From Longimicrobiales bacterium (lineage in GTDB: Bacteria; Gemmatimonadota; Gemmatimonadetes; Longimicrobiales; RSA9): DNA of 38,602 bases. Under the pieces are notes generated by a model, which worked only from the letters and a program-made list of their open reading frames with translations, was not told the DNA's origin and did not search any database. The stretch is taken from assembly GCA_035461765.1 (NCBI GenBank), contig DATHUY010000062.1:1-38602 (forward strand), read 5' to 3'. Positions 27,283 to 35,804 of the stretch are shown one piece after another; the stretch's first letter is position 1; each line of letters starts with the position of its first letter. The position numbers and the translations under genes were made by a program.

Positions 27283-28305
27283 TCAGCGCACCACTGCCAG
27301 CGAGTCCTGCTTCAGGTACTGCTCCGCCAGATCCACGTACTCCTTCGTACCCAGATAAAGCGGAACGCGCTCATGGAGAGCCGTCGGGTTCACGTCGGCA
27401 ATGTCCTGCTCTCCGGTGGAGCCGCGGCCGCCTGCCTGCTCTGCCAGATACGCGAGCGGCGCCGCCTCGTAGAGGAGACGCAGCTTGCCGTTCGGGCTGT
27501 TGCGGTCGGCCGGATACATGAAGATGCCGCCATAGAGCAGCGTGCGGTGGAAGTCGGCGACGAGTGAGCCGATGTAGCGCGAGCTGAACGGCTTCGGGTT
27601 CGATCCATCGGCATTCTTCAGGTGGTCCACGAACGCGCGCTGTCCGTCGGACCAGTTCGCGTAGTAGCCCTCGTTCACACTGTAGATGCGCTTGCCGGGC
27701 GAAGGGATCTTCATGTCCGGATGACTGAGCAGGAACTCACCGATGAGCGGGTCCAGCGTGAAGCCGTGCACGCCGTGACCGGTCGAGTATACCAGCATGG
27801 TGGACGAGCCGTACACGATGTAACCGGCGGCCACCTGGTCGCGGCCCGGCTGGATGCAGTCCTGCTCGGTGCCGCGCTCCCCCTCCGTGATCTTGCGATG
27901 GAGTGAGAAGATCGTGCCGATCGACACGTTCGCCTCGATGTTCGAGGAGCCGTCGAGCGGATCATAGAGGAGGACGTACTTGCCGGCCTTGAACTTGTCC
28001 GGGATCGGCAGGAACTCCTCGGATTCCTCGGATGCCATGCACGCCAGATGACCGCAGTGGTCGAGCGCCTTGAAGATCACGTCGTGCGCCCACACGTCCA
28101 GCTTCTGGACTTCTTCGCCGTGGATGTTGCGCGCGTCCGTGCCGCCGAGGATGTCGACGAGGCCGGCCATGTTGACTTCGCGGGAGATCATCTTGGCCGC
28201 GAATGCGATGTCCTGCAGTATCGTGCTGAACGCTCCCGTCGCCTCGGGGAACTGGCGCTCCATGTCGAGGATGTGACGCGAAATCGTGACGATCGGCTGA
28301 CCCAT
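27283..28305 (-). CDS. fbp: Fructose-1,6-bisphosphatase, class I
   Basis: FBPase removes the 1-phosphate of fructose 1,6-bisphosphate, the committed gluconeogenic step. The 340-residue protein has ASEESEE and the metal-binding LYDPLDGSSNIEANVSIGTIF. YGSSTMLVYSTG, RYIGSLVADFHRTLLYGGIFMYPAD and a YEAAPLAYLAEQAGGRGSTG end block follow, all diagnostic for class I. The ATG at 28305 has GGGAGG four bases upstream and lies 18 bases after the small HExxH gene, so it is likely the last gene of the comEC operon. Its combination with ppdK fits growth on pyruvate-level substrates. Confidence 0.96.
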   Translation of the reverse strand: MGQPIVTISRHILDMERQFPEATGAFSTILQDIAFAAKMISREVNMAGLVDILGGTDARNIHGEEVQKLDVWAHDVIFKALDHCGHLACMASEESEEFLPIPDKFKAGKYVLLYDPLDGSSNIEANVSIGTIFSLHRKITEGERGTEQDCIQPGRDQVAAGYIVYGSSTMLVYSTGHGVHGFTLDPLIGEFLLSHPDMKIPSPGKRIYSVNEGYYANWSDGQRAFVDHLKNADGSNPKPFSSRYIGSLVADFHRTLLYGGIFMYPADRNSPNGKLRLLYEAAPLAYLAEQAGGRGSTGEQDIADVNPTALHERVPLYLGTKEYVDLAEQYLKQDSLAVVR

Positions 28306-28323
28306 GCTGCCTCCCGGTAGGGA

Positions 28324-28656
28324 TCAGGATTCTTTTTCTGCGGCCCGCGCCTCGACCTCGTAGGGGTTGTCGCGGTAGCCGTGTTTCAGGTGCTGCCAGA
28401 CGTAACGCACCGGGAATGTAAGGGGTGCGCGCTGCCATTGGCGAACATGGGCCAGCTCGTGGCGCAGCAGCCGGTCCGACAGGTGCACGTCGGGATGGAC
28501 GATAATGGTCCGACCGAGAGTAACGGCCGCGGCCGGACGGGCCATGCCCGACAGGCGGCCGCCGATGGCCGGCACCAGGCGACCCGCTCTGATGACGACG
28601 TCCTGCGGCGTGTCTGCCACACGTGTGACCTTCCGTCCGAACAGACGTCCGAGCAT
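28324..28656 (-). CDS. Small HExxH protein, possible zinc metallopeptidase-like fragment family
   Basis: The 110-residue protein has HELAHVRQWQ at residues 66-75, the HExxH zinc motif, and a later NPYEVEARA whose glutamate could be a third ligand. The spacing recalls the short DUF4157-like proteins, where the same HELxHVxQ block occurs, but I cannot assign a substrate. There is no signal peptide. The frame opens at a TTG (28713) overlapping the comEC stop, which would add 19 residues. The ATG at 28656 has GGAGG five bases upstream and is preferred. It lies between comEC and fbp in the same direction and is probably co-transcribed. The fold is too small for a complete gluzincin, so it may be a metal-binding accessory or a peptidase of minimal type. 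Confidence 0.7.
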   Translation of the reverse strand: MLGRLFGRKVTRVADTPQDVVIRAGRLVPAIGGRLSGMARPAAAVTLGRTIIVHPDVHLSDRLLRHELAHVRQWQRAPLTFPVRYVWQHLKHGYRDNPYEVEARAAEKES

Positions 28657-28709
28657 CCCGCCCTCCACGCCCGCCGGCAAAGCGGCGGATTGACGTGTCG
28701 GACCCGCAT

Positions 28710-31079
28710 TCAACGGGCAAGCACGTCGATTCTGCCGCTGCGCGCGGCGCGCACCATGAAGTTGCCGCTCTCATCCGTGCGCAAAACGCGCACCCTGTAG
28801 GTCTCGAGGCGCTGCAACACAGCGGGATTCGGATGGCCGTATCGGTTCCGGCGGCCGGCGGACACGAGGGCAACGGCAGGGTTCGCGGCCTCGAGCAGCG
28901 CGACGCCCGTCGACGTCCTGCTGCCGTGGTGCCCGACCTTGAGCACGGCGGAGGCCAGCGCCGCGCCATGGCGCGCGACCAGCTGCTCCTCGACGGCCAC
29001 GGGAGCATCGCCGAGAAAGAGCGCGGCAAACGCGCCGAACGTGATCTGGAAGACGACACTGTTGTCGTTCGCGTCCGCTGCCGCGTCGACGGCGGTGAAC
29101 GGAAAGAGCAGTGCGATGCGGACGCCGTCGATGTCGAACGAGATCCCTTCGCGCGCGGCCACCCAGCGCTGGTCATCACGGCGCGCCGAGGCGAGCAGAT
29201 CGATGAAGATATCCTTGCCGGCAGGCAGCCCCGGATCGATGACCAGTCCCGTTTCGAACGCGTCGAGCACGGCCTCGGCTCCACCGATGTGGTCCGCATC
29301 GGGATGCGTGAGGATGAGTGCGTCCAGGCGCCGGGCGCCCCGGGCGAGCAGGTAGGGTACTACACGGTCACGTCCGGCGTCGCCGCGCGCGGTGCGCGGC
29401 CCGGTGTCCACGAGCAGCCAGCGCCCTGCGGGTGTACGGATCGCGAAGGCGTCGCCCTGCCCTACGTCGATCGCGTGGATCTCCAGGTGTCCGTCGTGCG
29501 GCCGCAGGAGCAACGGCGCCCAGGCCAGCAGCGCGAGTGCCGCCGTGACGGCGATAGCTGCACGCAGTCGTCTGCGCACATGGCGACGAGCGAAAGCCTC
29601 ATGGGCGGCGTCGCCTGCATGACTCGGCGGCGGCACATCGTCCCGGCCGCGGACCATTCCGTGCACGATGACAGCGGCGGCAATGGCGATCAGTGCGTAC
29701 ATCACCGTGCTGGCGGCCAGGTATCCATGCCCGCCCGGCACGGCGGCCGCGGCCTCCGCAATGCGATCGAGGAGCCGGAGCACGCCATCGGCGGCTGACG
29801 CATGCAGTCCGGCGGTGGCGCCCGTCACGGCCGCGATGAGGAGTGCGGCGAGCAGCAGCGCCACCGCGCACGCCAGCACGGGCACGGCGACGATGGATGC
29901 GGGGATGCCGATCCACGATGCGGTGCCGAAGTGAAGCGCCGCGATGGGCGTCGTGAGTGCGCTCGCAGCCACGCCCGCGGCCAGCCCGTCGCGCAGATGC
30001 GGATGCAGCTGCGCGGGCAGTGCCGCGGCGATCGGCCGCCGCCATCCGATCAGACCCGCCATGCCGGCAAAGCTCAGCTGGAACCCCGGGTCGAGGATGG
30101 CGAGCGGCTCCAGCAGCAGGATGACCAGGCCGGCGGCCGCGAGTGCGGTGAACGGCTCCGCCGGTCGCTGCAGCTCGACGGCAGCGAGCAGCAGGGACGC
30201 CTGGAGCAGGGCCCTGAGAGCCGCACTGGGCGCGCCGAGGAACAGCACATACGCCAGCGTCACGAGGAGCGCGAGGCGACGTGCGTTGCGGGGCGGGACC
30301 CCGCACAGACCGGCCAGCAATACTACGCCGGCGGCGATGAGGCCGACGTGCATGCCCGAGATCGCCAGCAGGTGCACCAGGCCGGCGGCAACCCAGCGGG
30401 AGCGCGTCTCGGTCGACAGACCGGCCTTCTGCGCGAGCAGCAGTGCCTCTGCGAGTCCCCAGCTGTCCGGCAGCAGCGTGCGCAGCCGCTTCTGCTGCGA
30501 CGTGCGGAACCGCGTCAACGCATCTGCCCCCGCGTGGCTGACGGAATCACCGCGGCCGGGTGCGATGTGCGCGATCGCGATCCGGTCCACCAGCAGGCCA
30601 CCCGCGTATTCCGGCCTGCGCGGCCAGCCGTTACGCGGCGCGTACGCCATCCAGCGACCTGTCACGACGAGCGGGGCGCCACGCTGGACGGCAGAATCGA
30701 GCACGGCGCGGTGTCGGGCAGCTACACGTGTGCGCACGACCACATTCGCACAGCTCACGTCTTCCGATGCCAGCTGCCGCGCACGGACAGGCAGCGTGAC
30801 ACCGTCAGTGGGGACCACGAGCGCCACCGCTACCAGATGGACGCTCGTTCCATCCTGCAGGCGCTCGCGGCAGTCACGCGCGGCACCGCTGGCGCGCACG
30901 CTGCCGGCGACCGCGCCCGCCACGATGAAGAGGACGACGGCAGCGCGCCGCCGGCGCAATGTCAGCAGGAATGCGCCTCCCGCACACGCCAGGGCCAGCA
31001 GAACCAGAGGCAGCGGCTGGCGCAGGCCTCCGAGCAGACCGGCGGCGAACGCAAGCGTGACCGACAGGAGCAGCGTCAT
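28710..31079 (-). CDS. comEC: DNA internalisation channel protein ComEC/Rec2
   Basis: ComEC forms the inner-membrane channel for single-stranded DNA in natural transformation. The 789-residue protein has the full plan: N-terminal hydrophobic segments and an OB-like region, then the competence membrane domain with HLLAISGMHVGLIAAG and GAPSAALRALLQASL. The C-terminal metallo-beta-lactamase-like domain has HAIDVGQGDAFAIRTPAG, LLVDTGPR, LTHPDADHIGGAE and LKVGHHGSRTS. No frameshift or missing motif is seen, so competence may be functional, though no other com gene is in the window. Its ATG is only seven bases from the T-run of a strong terminator behind miaB, and only a weak CGGGGC precedes it. 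Confidence 0.93.
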   Translation of the reverse strand: MTLLLSVTLAFAAGLLGGLRQPLPLVLLALACAGGAFLLTLRRRRAAVVLFIVAGAVAGSVRASGAARDCRERLQDGTSVHLVAVALVVPTDGVTLPVRARQLASEDVSCANVVVRTRVAARHRAVLDSAVQRGAPLVVTGRWMAYAPRNGWPRRPEYAGGLLVDRIAIAHIAPGRGDSVSHAGADALTRFRTSQQKRLRTLLPDSWGLAEALLLAQKAGLSTETRSRWVAAGLVHLLAISGMHVGLIAAGVVLLAGLCGVPPRNARRLALLVTLAYVLFLGAPSAALRALLQASLLLAAVELQRPAEPFTALAAAGLVILLLEPLAILDPGFQLSFAGMAGLIGWRRPIAAALPAQLHPHLRDGLAAGVAASALTTPIAALHFGTASWIGIPASIVAVPVLACAVALLLAALLIAAVTGATAGLHASAADGVLRLLDRIAEAAAAVPGGHGYLAASTVMYALIAIAAAVIVHGMVRGRDDVPPPSHAGDAAHEAFARRHVRRRLRAAIAVTAALALLAWAPLLLRPHDGHLEIHAIDVGQGDAFAIRTPAGRWLLVDTGPRTARGDAGRDRVVPYLLARGARRLDALILTHPDADHIGGAEAVLDAFETGLVIDPGLPAGKDIFIDLLASARRDDQRWVAAREGISFDIDGVRIALLFPFTAVDAAADANDNSVVFQITFGAFAALFLGDAPVAVEEQLVARHGAALASAVLKVGHHGSRTSTGVALLEAANPAVALVSAGRRNRYGHPNPAVLQRLETYRVRVLRTDESGNFMVRAARSGRIDVLAR

Positions 31080-31085
31080 GCCCCG

Positions 31086-31125
31086 AAAAACAATCCGGCC
31101 ACGTCCCGTGATGGGACGTGGCCGG
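31086..31125 (-). terminator. Strong terminator after miaB, abutting the comEC start
   Basis: CCGGCCACGTCCC (31095-31107) and GGGACGTGGCCGG (31113-31125) form a perfect 13-bp stem with a 5-base loop. On the minus strand it is followed by ATTGTTTTTC, a classical intrinsic terminator tail. The last T is seven bases from the comEC ATG, so little room exists for a separate promoter and ribosome site. Confidence 0.85.
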
Positions 31126-31220
31126 TATCGTCGTAGTATCGTCGCCGCTCAGGCCCCGCCGACCTGGTCCGGCGCGAGCGCCGTTCGGGCCAGACAAACC
31201 TCGGGCACCATGTGCGCCGT

Positions 31221-32852
31221 TCAGGCCACGCGCGTGATCCCGCGCTCAACTCCCGCGCGACCGGCTGCATCCGCGACGCCGTCCGGTCCGTCGATGGCGA
31301 CGCCACGGAACGTGGCGCCGGTCGTGCCGGTGAGACGCACATGCAGGTAGCGCCCGATGAGCGATTCATCGCCGGGGAACGCGACGACCTTGTAACTACC
31401 CGTACGGCCGAGCATGTCGCCGTCCGAACGCGCAGCGCGTTCGACCAGCACCTCCACCGTGCCGCCCACCTCGCCGGCGTTGATCTCCGCCTGGATCTCA
31501 CGATGCAGATCGATGAGCCGCGCCAGCCGCTCCTGCGCGATATCCGCGGCCACGAACTGACCCTCGGGCAGTCGCGTGGCCGGCGTGCCTTCGCGCGGCG
31601 AGTACTTGTAGAGGAACGCATCGTCGTATCGAACCTCACGCACCAGGTCCAGCGTGGCTTCGTACTCCTCGTCCGTCTCGCCCGGGAACGCGACGATGAT
31701 GTCGGTCGAAAGCGCGATGCCGGGGACGGCGGAACGAACCATCGCCACGCGCTCGAGGTACTCCTCGACCGTGTAGCGGCGGAGCATGCGCTTCAGCGTG
31801 CGGTTGTGCCCCGACTGCACGGGCAGATGCAGCTGTCGGCACACGTTCGGCTCGCTCGCCATCACCTCGACGAGATCCGCCGTGAAGTCGTTCGGGTGCG
31901 GCGATGTGAACCGAACGCGGCGGATGCCATCGACACGCGCCACCGCGCGCAGGAGCTGCGGGAAACGCCAGTCACCGTGCTCCCAGGAATTGACCGTCTG
32001 TCCGAGCAACGTCACTTCGGTGATGCCGCGGTCGGCGAGACCCCGCACCTCGTCAATGATCCGCTCGGCAGCACGATTCTTCTCGGCACCGCGCACGTAG
32101 GGCACGATGCAGTACGTACATCTGTAGTTGCAGCCGCGCTGAACCGGCACCCACGCCGTGATGTCCGACGCGCGGCGCATCTCGAGGCCCTCGTAATTCT
32201 CGTCCTCGCGGAAATCGAGGACCGCGATGCGCTCATCCTCACGCGCTGCCGCCGCGACATCAGCGCTCACTACGGGAAGCTGTCGCCGAGACGTTCCATC
32301 ATGCGCCCGTGCCGACGCGCCCGGCGCAATCGGCTCGCCCGACGCCCCGGCCGGAGAAACCGACGCCCCCGGCGAAACCGGCGAAACCGAGGCGCCGGAC
32401 ATTCGTGGCGAAACCGCCCTGGCGGCGTCCGATCCGGCGCCGGCTTCGACAGCGCCCGGCGTAGCACCGGGATGATCCGCGCGCAGACGTCCGAGCGTTT
32501 CCGGCAGGCCGCGGTAGCCGTCCGGTCCCATGACGAGGTCCACGTACGCCGCTCGCTCGAGCAGGCGCTCACCGAGCCGCTGCGCCATGCATCCCGTCAC
32601 GCCGATCACCATGTCGGGACGCGCCGTCTTGAGGCGGTAGAGCTCGCCCACACGGCCGATCACGCGCTGTTCGGCGTGGTCGCGGATGGCGCACGTGTTG
32701 ACCAGCACGACGTCCGCGTCCTCGGGCTTCATCACGATGTCATAGCCGCCGGCGGCGAGGATGCCCTGCATGAGCTCGCCATCGCTGACATTCATCTGGC
32801 AGCCGTATGTCTCGACGTAGGCCTTTTTTCTGACGCGTTCAATCTGTGTCAT
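31221..32852 (-). CDS. miaB: tRNA-2-methylthio-N6-dimethylallyladenosine synthase with a long linker insertion
   Basis: MiaB adds the methylthio group to i6A37 of tRNAs, using two iron-sulfur clusters and radical SAM chemistry. From ATG 32852 the protein is 543 residues, longer than the usual 440-475. It has the auxiliary-cluster cysteines Cys18 (ETYGCQMN), Cys54 (VNTCAIRDHA) and Cys88 (GVTGCMAQR). The radical SAM triad is Cys241, Cys245 and Cys248 in GCNYRCTYC, with a TRAM domain at the end. Between the first two domains, residues about 126-200 are Ala-Ser-Pro-Gly rich with SVSPVSPGASVSP repeats. That part is probably disordered and accounts for the extra length. Upstream in-frame ATGs at 32870 and 32921 cannot be excluded. 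Confidence 0.92.
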   Translation of the reverse strand: MTQIERVRKKAYVETYGCQMNVSDGELMQGILAAGGYDIVMKPEDADVVLVNTCAIRDHAEQRVIGRVGELYRLKTARPDMVIGVTGCMAQRLGERLLERAAYVDLVMGPDGYRGLPETLGRLRADHPGATPGAVEAGAGSDAARAVSPRMSGASVSPVSPGASVSPAGASGEPIAPGASARAHDGTSRRQLPVVSADVAAAAREDERIAVLDFREDENYEGLEMRRASDITAWVPVQRGCNYRCTYCIVPYVRGAEKNRAAERIIDEVRGLADRGITEVTLLGQTVNSWEHGDWRFPQLLRAVARVDGIRRVRFTSPHPNDFTADLVEVMASEPNVCRQLHLPVQSGHNRTLKRMLRRYTVEEYLERVAMVRSAVPGIALSTDIIVAFPGETDEEYEATLDLVREVRYDDAFLYKYSPREGTPATRLPEGQFVAADIAQERLARLIDLHREIQAEINAGEVGGTVEVLVERAARSDGDMLGRTGSYKVVAFPGDESLIGRYLHVRLTGTTGATFRGVAIDGPDGVADAAGRAGVERGITRVA

Positions 32853-32929
32853 AGATCGGGGCGGTTCCATGTCCAGTCGGGCCGGACACGCGATCGGGTC
32901 AGGCGAGTCCGGCGGCTGCACTGAGGGAC

Positions 32930-32958
32930 GTGCGCCGGGTGTCTACCCCCGAGCGCAC
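32930..32958. other. Hairpin between the outer-membrane protein gene and miaB
   Basis: GTGCGC (32930-32935) pairs with GCGCAC (32953-32958), and GGGT/ACCC form an inner stem around a GTCT loop. No T-run follows in either direction. It may be an RNA-stability element or a weak pause site within the operon. Confidence 0.3.
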
Positions 32959-32965
32959 TGTGAGA

Positions 32966-34141
32966 TCAGCGGGCGAAGAGCGAGAGCGAGAATGTGAAGC
33001 GCCAGAGCTGCTCGTCCACACCGTCGGTCACGGCACCGCCCGACAGGCCGCTGCGCGTGGCCCGCTCGATGGAGATGTCGGCGACCGCCGCGGGATCCAT
33101 GGGATCGCCGAGCAGGAATCCCGCCCCGCCGGACAGGCCGAGCTCGGTGGGCTGCGACTCACCATCCAGGTGATAGGGCAGCTGGGACCAGCGGGCGCCG
33201 AGGCGGATCGGGTAGGCACGCAGACCGGACCGCAGTCCCTGGTACTCGACGCCGCCGCCGACGCGCAGGCTCTCACTGCTGACCGTGCTGCCCTCCGTCG
33301 AAGGTACGCGGCTCCAGCCGCCGCCGACTGTCGCCATGAGCAGCGGCGAGAGCCGGATACTGGCGCCGGCATTCAGATCCAGCGGCGCGCCGTATTCGCG
33401 ATCCTCCGCACCCTCGTCGTCACTGCGCGCCTCGAGATCGGCGCCCGCCATCAGACTCGCGCCCACGCGTATGCCGCTCGCGGCATCCCAGCGGAATCCG
33501 AGAGCACCGATCGGCGCCGAATAGCGCCAGCGCCTGCGCTCCTCGAAAAACCGGATGTCGTTGGTGGAATCCGCGAACGTGCGGGCCGCCAGTCGATCGA
33601 CATTGCCGGCGAGCAGACCCGCGGCCGCGCCAATGGCGAACGTAGGCGTGAGCGAGTACGCGGCGCTGAGCCGCATCTGCGCAATGCCGCCGGTCGAGCG
33701 CAGCAGATCGTTGACGGCGACCGTTTCGCCACCGATCACCTGGTCCGATTGTGAGAGCACGCCCCACGTCTGGTCCAGATAGCCGCCATAGCCGAGCGAA
33801 AGCACCAGCCGCGGCGACACCGGATACAGTATGCTCACCAGGGGAAAGCGCGTACCCGACGTGCCATCCTCCACGCCGTCCACATCGACCGACGTGCTCA
33901 CGGGCTGAAGCGCGGCCGAGACCCCGCGGCGCGACAGGCCCGCGAGCTCGGCCGGGTTGACCATCGATGTATGGAAGCCGAGCAAGCCGACTCCCATGCC
34001 ACCCAGGGCTGCGGCACGCGCATCGACGGGCGACACGGGCACACCGAGACCGCGCGTGGCGAAAAGACTCTGCCCGGACGCGGGCAGCGTGCTGCACACC
34101 AGGAGCAGGGCGAACGTGAAGAGCGGACGTGTGCCCATCAT
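32966..34141 (-). CDS. Predicted outer-membrane beta-barrel protein, FadL/PorV-like
   Basis: The 391-residue product has a signal peptide ([19 protein letters not shown], cut near ASGQ). A mature start follows, with GLGVPVSPVDARAAALGGMGVG and TSMVNPAELAGLS. That opening, in which an alanine-rich strand is followed by an asparagine-proline pair, resembles FadL and PorV-type barrels. The rest shows alternating hydrophobic and polar strands (for example RLVLSLGYGGYLDQTW) and ends WRFTFSLSLFAR, close to a barrel end signal. No precise family is assigned. Its ATG overlaps the lipoprotein stop upstream by four bases, so the two are translationally coupled and may act together at the outer membrane. 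Confidence 0.7.
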   Translation of the reverse strand: MMGTRPLFTFALLLVCSTLPASGQSLFATRGLGVPVSPVDARAAALGGMGVGLLGFHTSMVNPAELAGLSRRGVSAALQPVSTSVDVDGVEDGTSGTRFPLVSILYPVSPRLVLSLGYGGYLDQTWGVLSQSDQVIGGETVAVNDLLRSTGGIAQMRLSAAYSLTPTFAIGAAAGLLAGNVDRLAARTFADSTNDIRFFEERRRWRYSAPIGALGFRWDAASGIRVGASLMAGADLEARSDDEGAEDREYGAPLDLNAGASIRLSPLLMATVGGGWSRVPSTEGSTVSSESLRVGGGVEYQGLRSGLRAYPIRLGARWSQLPYHLDGESQPTELGLSGGAGFLLGDPMDPAAVADISIERATRSGLSGGAVTDGVDEQLWRFTFSLSLFAR

Positions 34142-35406
34142 GGCAGCTGCAGCTCCCGCGAAATGGTTACGATGATCCTGAGGCTCGGCATCTCGGCAAA
34201 CGTGCCGAAGCCGAACGTGCGCGTGGATCCGGCCGGCAGCAGTGCGACGTATTCAGGCGTGAAATCGTCGTCCTCCCCCGGTGTAAACAGCAGCCGCATG
34301 AACTCCGTAGCCGCCAGCTCGACGACTGGCGCGCCGGGCGCCATGAAGCTCGATACCGGGACTGAGGCCTCGATCCCGCCCAGGGCACCCGTCACCGGGG
34401 AACGCGTCAGCGGCAGCAGTGGCGACGGCAGGACGGCATGAAGCGTGAGATTCAGCGGCAGCTCGGGTGCAAAACCGGCCGGTGAAGGCACGGGCTGCAG
34501 CAGCAGCGCACCATAGTTGATGGACACGTCGCCCAGCCGGAGCGTGCAGTTCGGGACACCCGGGCACGCAACCGTAACCGTGTCGAGTCGCTCGCGCAGA
34601 CGCATCACCGTGCGCCAGGCCGGCGTGCCGCCCACGCGCGGCGTCCCGACGGAATCCGGTTGCTGCGGTTCGTAAATGAACGTGCGCCCCGGCGCGAGCG
34701 TAAACTCGACGACCGTGTCCGGGTTGATCGTGCTCCGCGCCCGGAGGCGCAATGTCGGCAGGACACTGCGAATGCGCGTCCCCGGTGTGCTGGTCCCCAG
34801 AACTGCACCGCGAACCGCCATGGCGGTATCCGCCCACGCCGCGATCGTTGCGGAGTCCACGGGAATCAGGACCGTGTCGCCCTGCGCCCACGTGGTGCTG
34901 CCGATCAACGTACCCGGCGAGCCGCCCGGTTGCGCCCACGGCAGCTGCGCACCGGCGGAATCCACGCGGAACTGCCAGGTGGCCGTCAGGCGGTCCCAGT
35001 CCTCGGTGGGGCGGTACAGCTCGAGTGTGGCCGGTGGATCTGTGCTCGCCAGCGTATCAACGAGGACTCGCACATCACCCGCGAAATAGACCGGCATCGA
35101 GTCCGTCCGCAGCACGCCGAGCGTGTCGAGAACCGTGATGGTGCGCGGTATCGGATAACGCAGGAGCACGCGGCTGTTGAGCACGCCCTCGTAATCGTTC
35201 GCGATCAGCGTGTAGTCCGCGTCGGCCGTCGCGCTGTACAGACCGAACGCGGTATCCCACTGGAGATAGCGTTCCGGTCCGAGCACGAACTCGAACGTGC
35301 GGATCGCGTCCGGCGGAAGCAGACCGGAACCCGCCTCCGTCGGACTGTCCTGCGTGCACGCGCCGGCAAACAGCACCGCGCACAATGTCCACGACCAACG
35401 CTTCAA
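34138..35406 (-). CDS. Unrecognised secreted lipoprotein
   Basis: The 422-residue protein starts [20 protein letters not shown], a short signal peptide with a probable lipidated Cys17; Ala at -3 makes the lipobox less standard. The mature part is rich in Thr, Pro and Leu and looks like extended beta structure: [48 protein letters not shown]. No catalytic motif is visible. It starts at a TTG, supported by GGAGGT seven bases upstream, and overlaps the cdd stop by four bases (TTGA). Its own stop overlaps the next barrel gene. I would guess a lineage-specific outer-membrane lipoprotein working with that barrel; the function is not known. Confidence 0.7.
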   Translation of the reverse strand: MKRWSWTLCAVLFAGACTQDSPTEAGSGLLPPDAIRTFEFVLGPERYLQWDTAFGLYSATADADYTLIANDYEGVLNSRVLLRYPIPRTITVLDTLGVLRTDSMPVYFAGDVRVLVDTLASTDPPATLELYRPTEDWDRLTATWQFRVDSAGAQLPWAQPGGSPGTLIGSTTWAQGDTVLIPVDSATIAAWADTAMAVRGAVLGTSTPGTRIRSVLPTLRLRARSTINPDTVVEFTLAPGRTFIYEPQQPDSVGTPRVGGTPAWRTVMRLRERLDTVTVACPGVPNCTLRLGDVSINYGALLLQPVPSPAGFAPELPLNLTLHAVLPSPLLPLTRSPVTGALGGIEASVPVSSFMAPGAPVVELAATEFMRLLFTPGEDDDFTPEYVALLPAGSTRTFGFGTFAEMPSLRIIVTISRELQLP

Positions 35407-35804
35407 GACGATACCTCCGCTTCAGGCAATTCAAAGCGCGCCGGCAGCAGCACATCGAGCGTCCATTCGCACGACGTGCCATCCGGCGCGACCGATTCGA
35501 TTTTCAGGGATGGTGCGAACTCCGCCATCACCTCGCGGCAGGCACCACATGGCGCTGCCGGCGCGGGCGCGTCCGTTGCCAGCGCCATGCGCACGAAGCG
35601 ACGCTCTCCCGCCTCCACCGCCTTCACGACCGCGACCCGCTCCGCGCAGATCGTCAGGCCGTATGACGCATTTTCCACATTGCAGCCGGTGTAGACCGTG
35701 CCGCTCTCACCCTCGAGCGCACACCCCACGCGGAAGCGCGAGTACGGCGCGTACGCCCGATCACGCGCACCTCGCGCCGCGGCTATCAGCCCTTCTCGCT
35801 CCAC
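35403..35804 (-). CDS. cdd: Cytidine deaminase
   Basis: Cytidine deaminase converts cytidine or deoxycytidine to the uridine form in pyrimidine salvage. The 133-residue protein, starting at GTG 35804, is the small tetrameric type. It has [13 protein letters not shown], then [18 protein letters not shown] with zinc ligand Cys53 and catalytic Glu55, and PCGACRE with Cys86 and Cys89. The open frame continues upstream to 35903, inside alr, but the extra residues are alanine and glycine rich. GGAG lies eight bases before the GTG. The start overlaps the end of alr by 19 bases and the stop overlaps the lipoprotein gene, so it is part of the long operon. Confidence 0.93.
   Translation of the reverse strand: MEREGLIAAARGARDRAYAPYSRFRVGCALEGESGTVYTGCNVENASYGLTICAERVAVVKAVEAGERRFVRMALATDAPAPAAPCGACREVMAEFAPSLKIESVAPDGTSCEWTLDVLLPARFELPEAEVSS

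Noticed and set aside
32815-32830. Run of A bases at the start of miaB considered as a frameshift site
   Set aside because: The reading frame is intact on both sides and encodes the expected KKAYVETYGC start.
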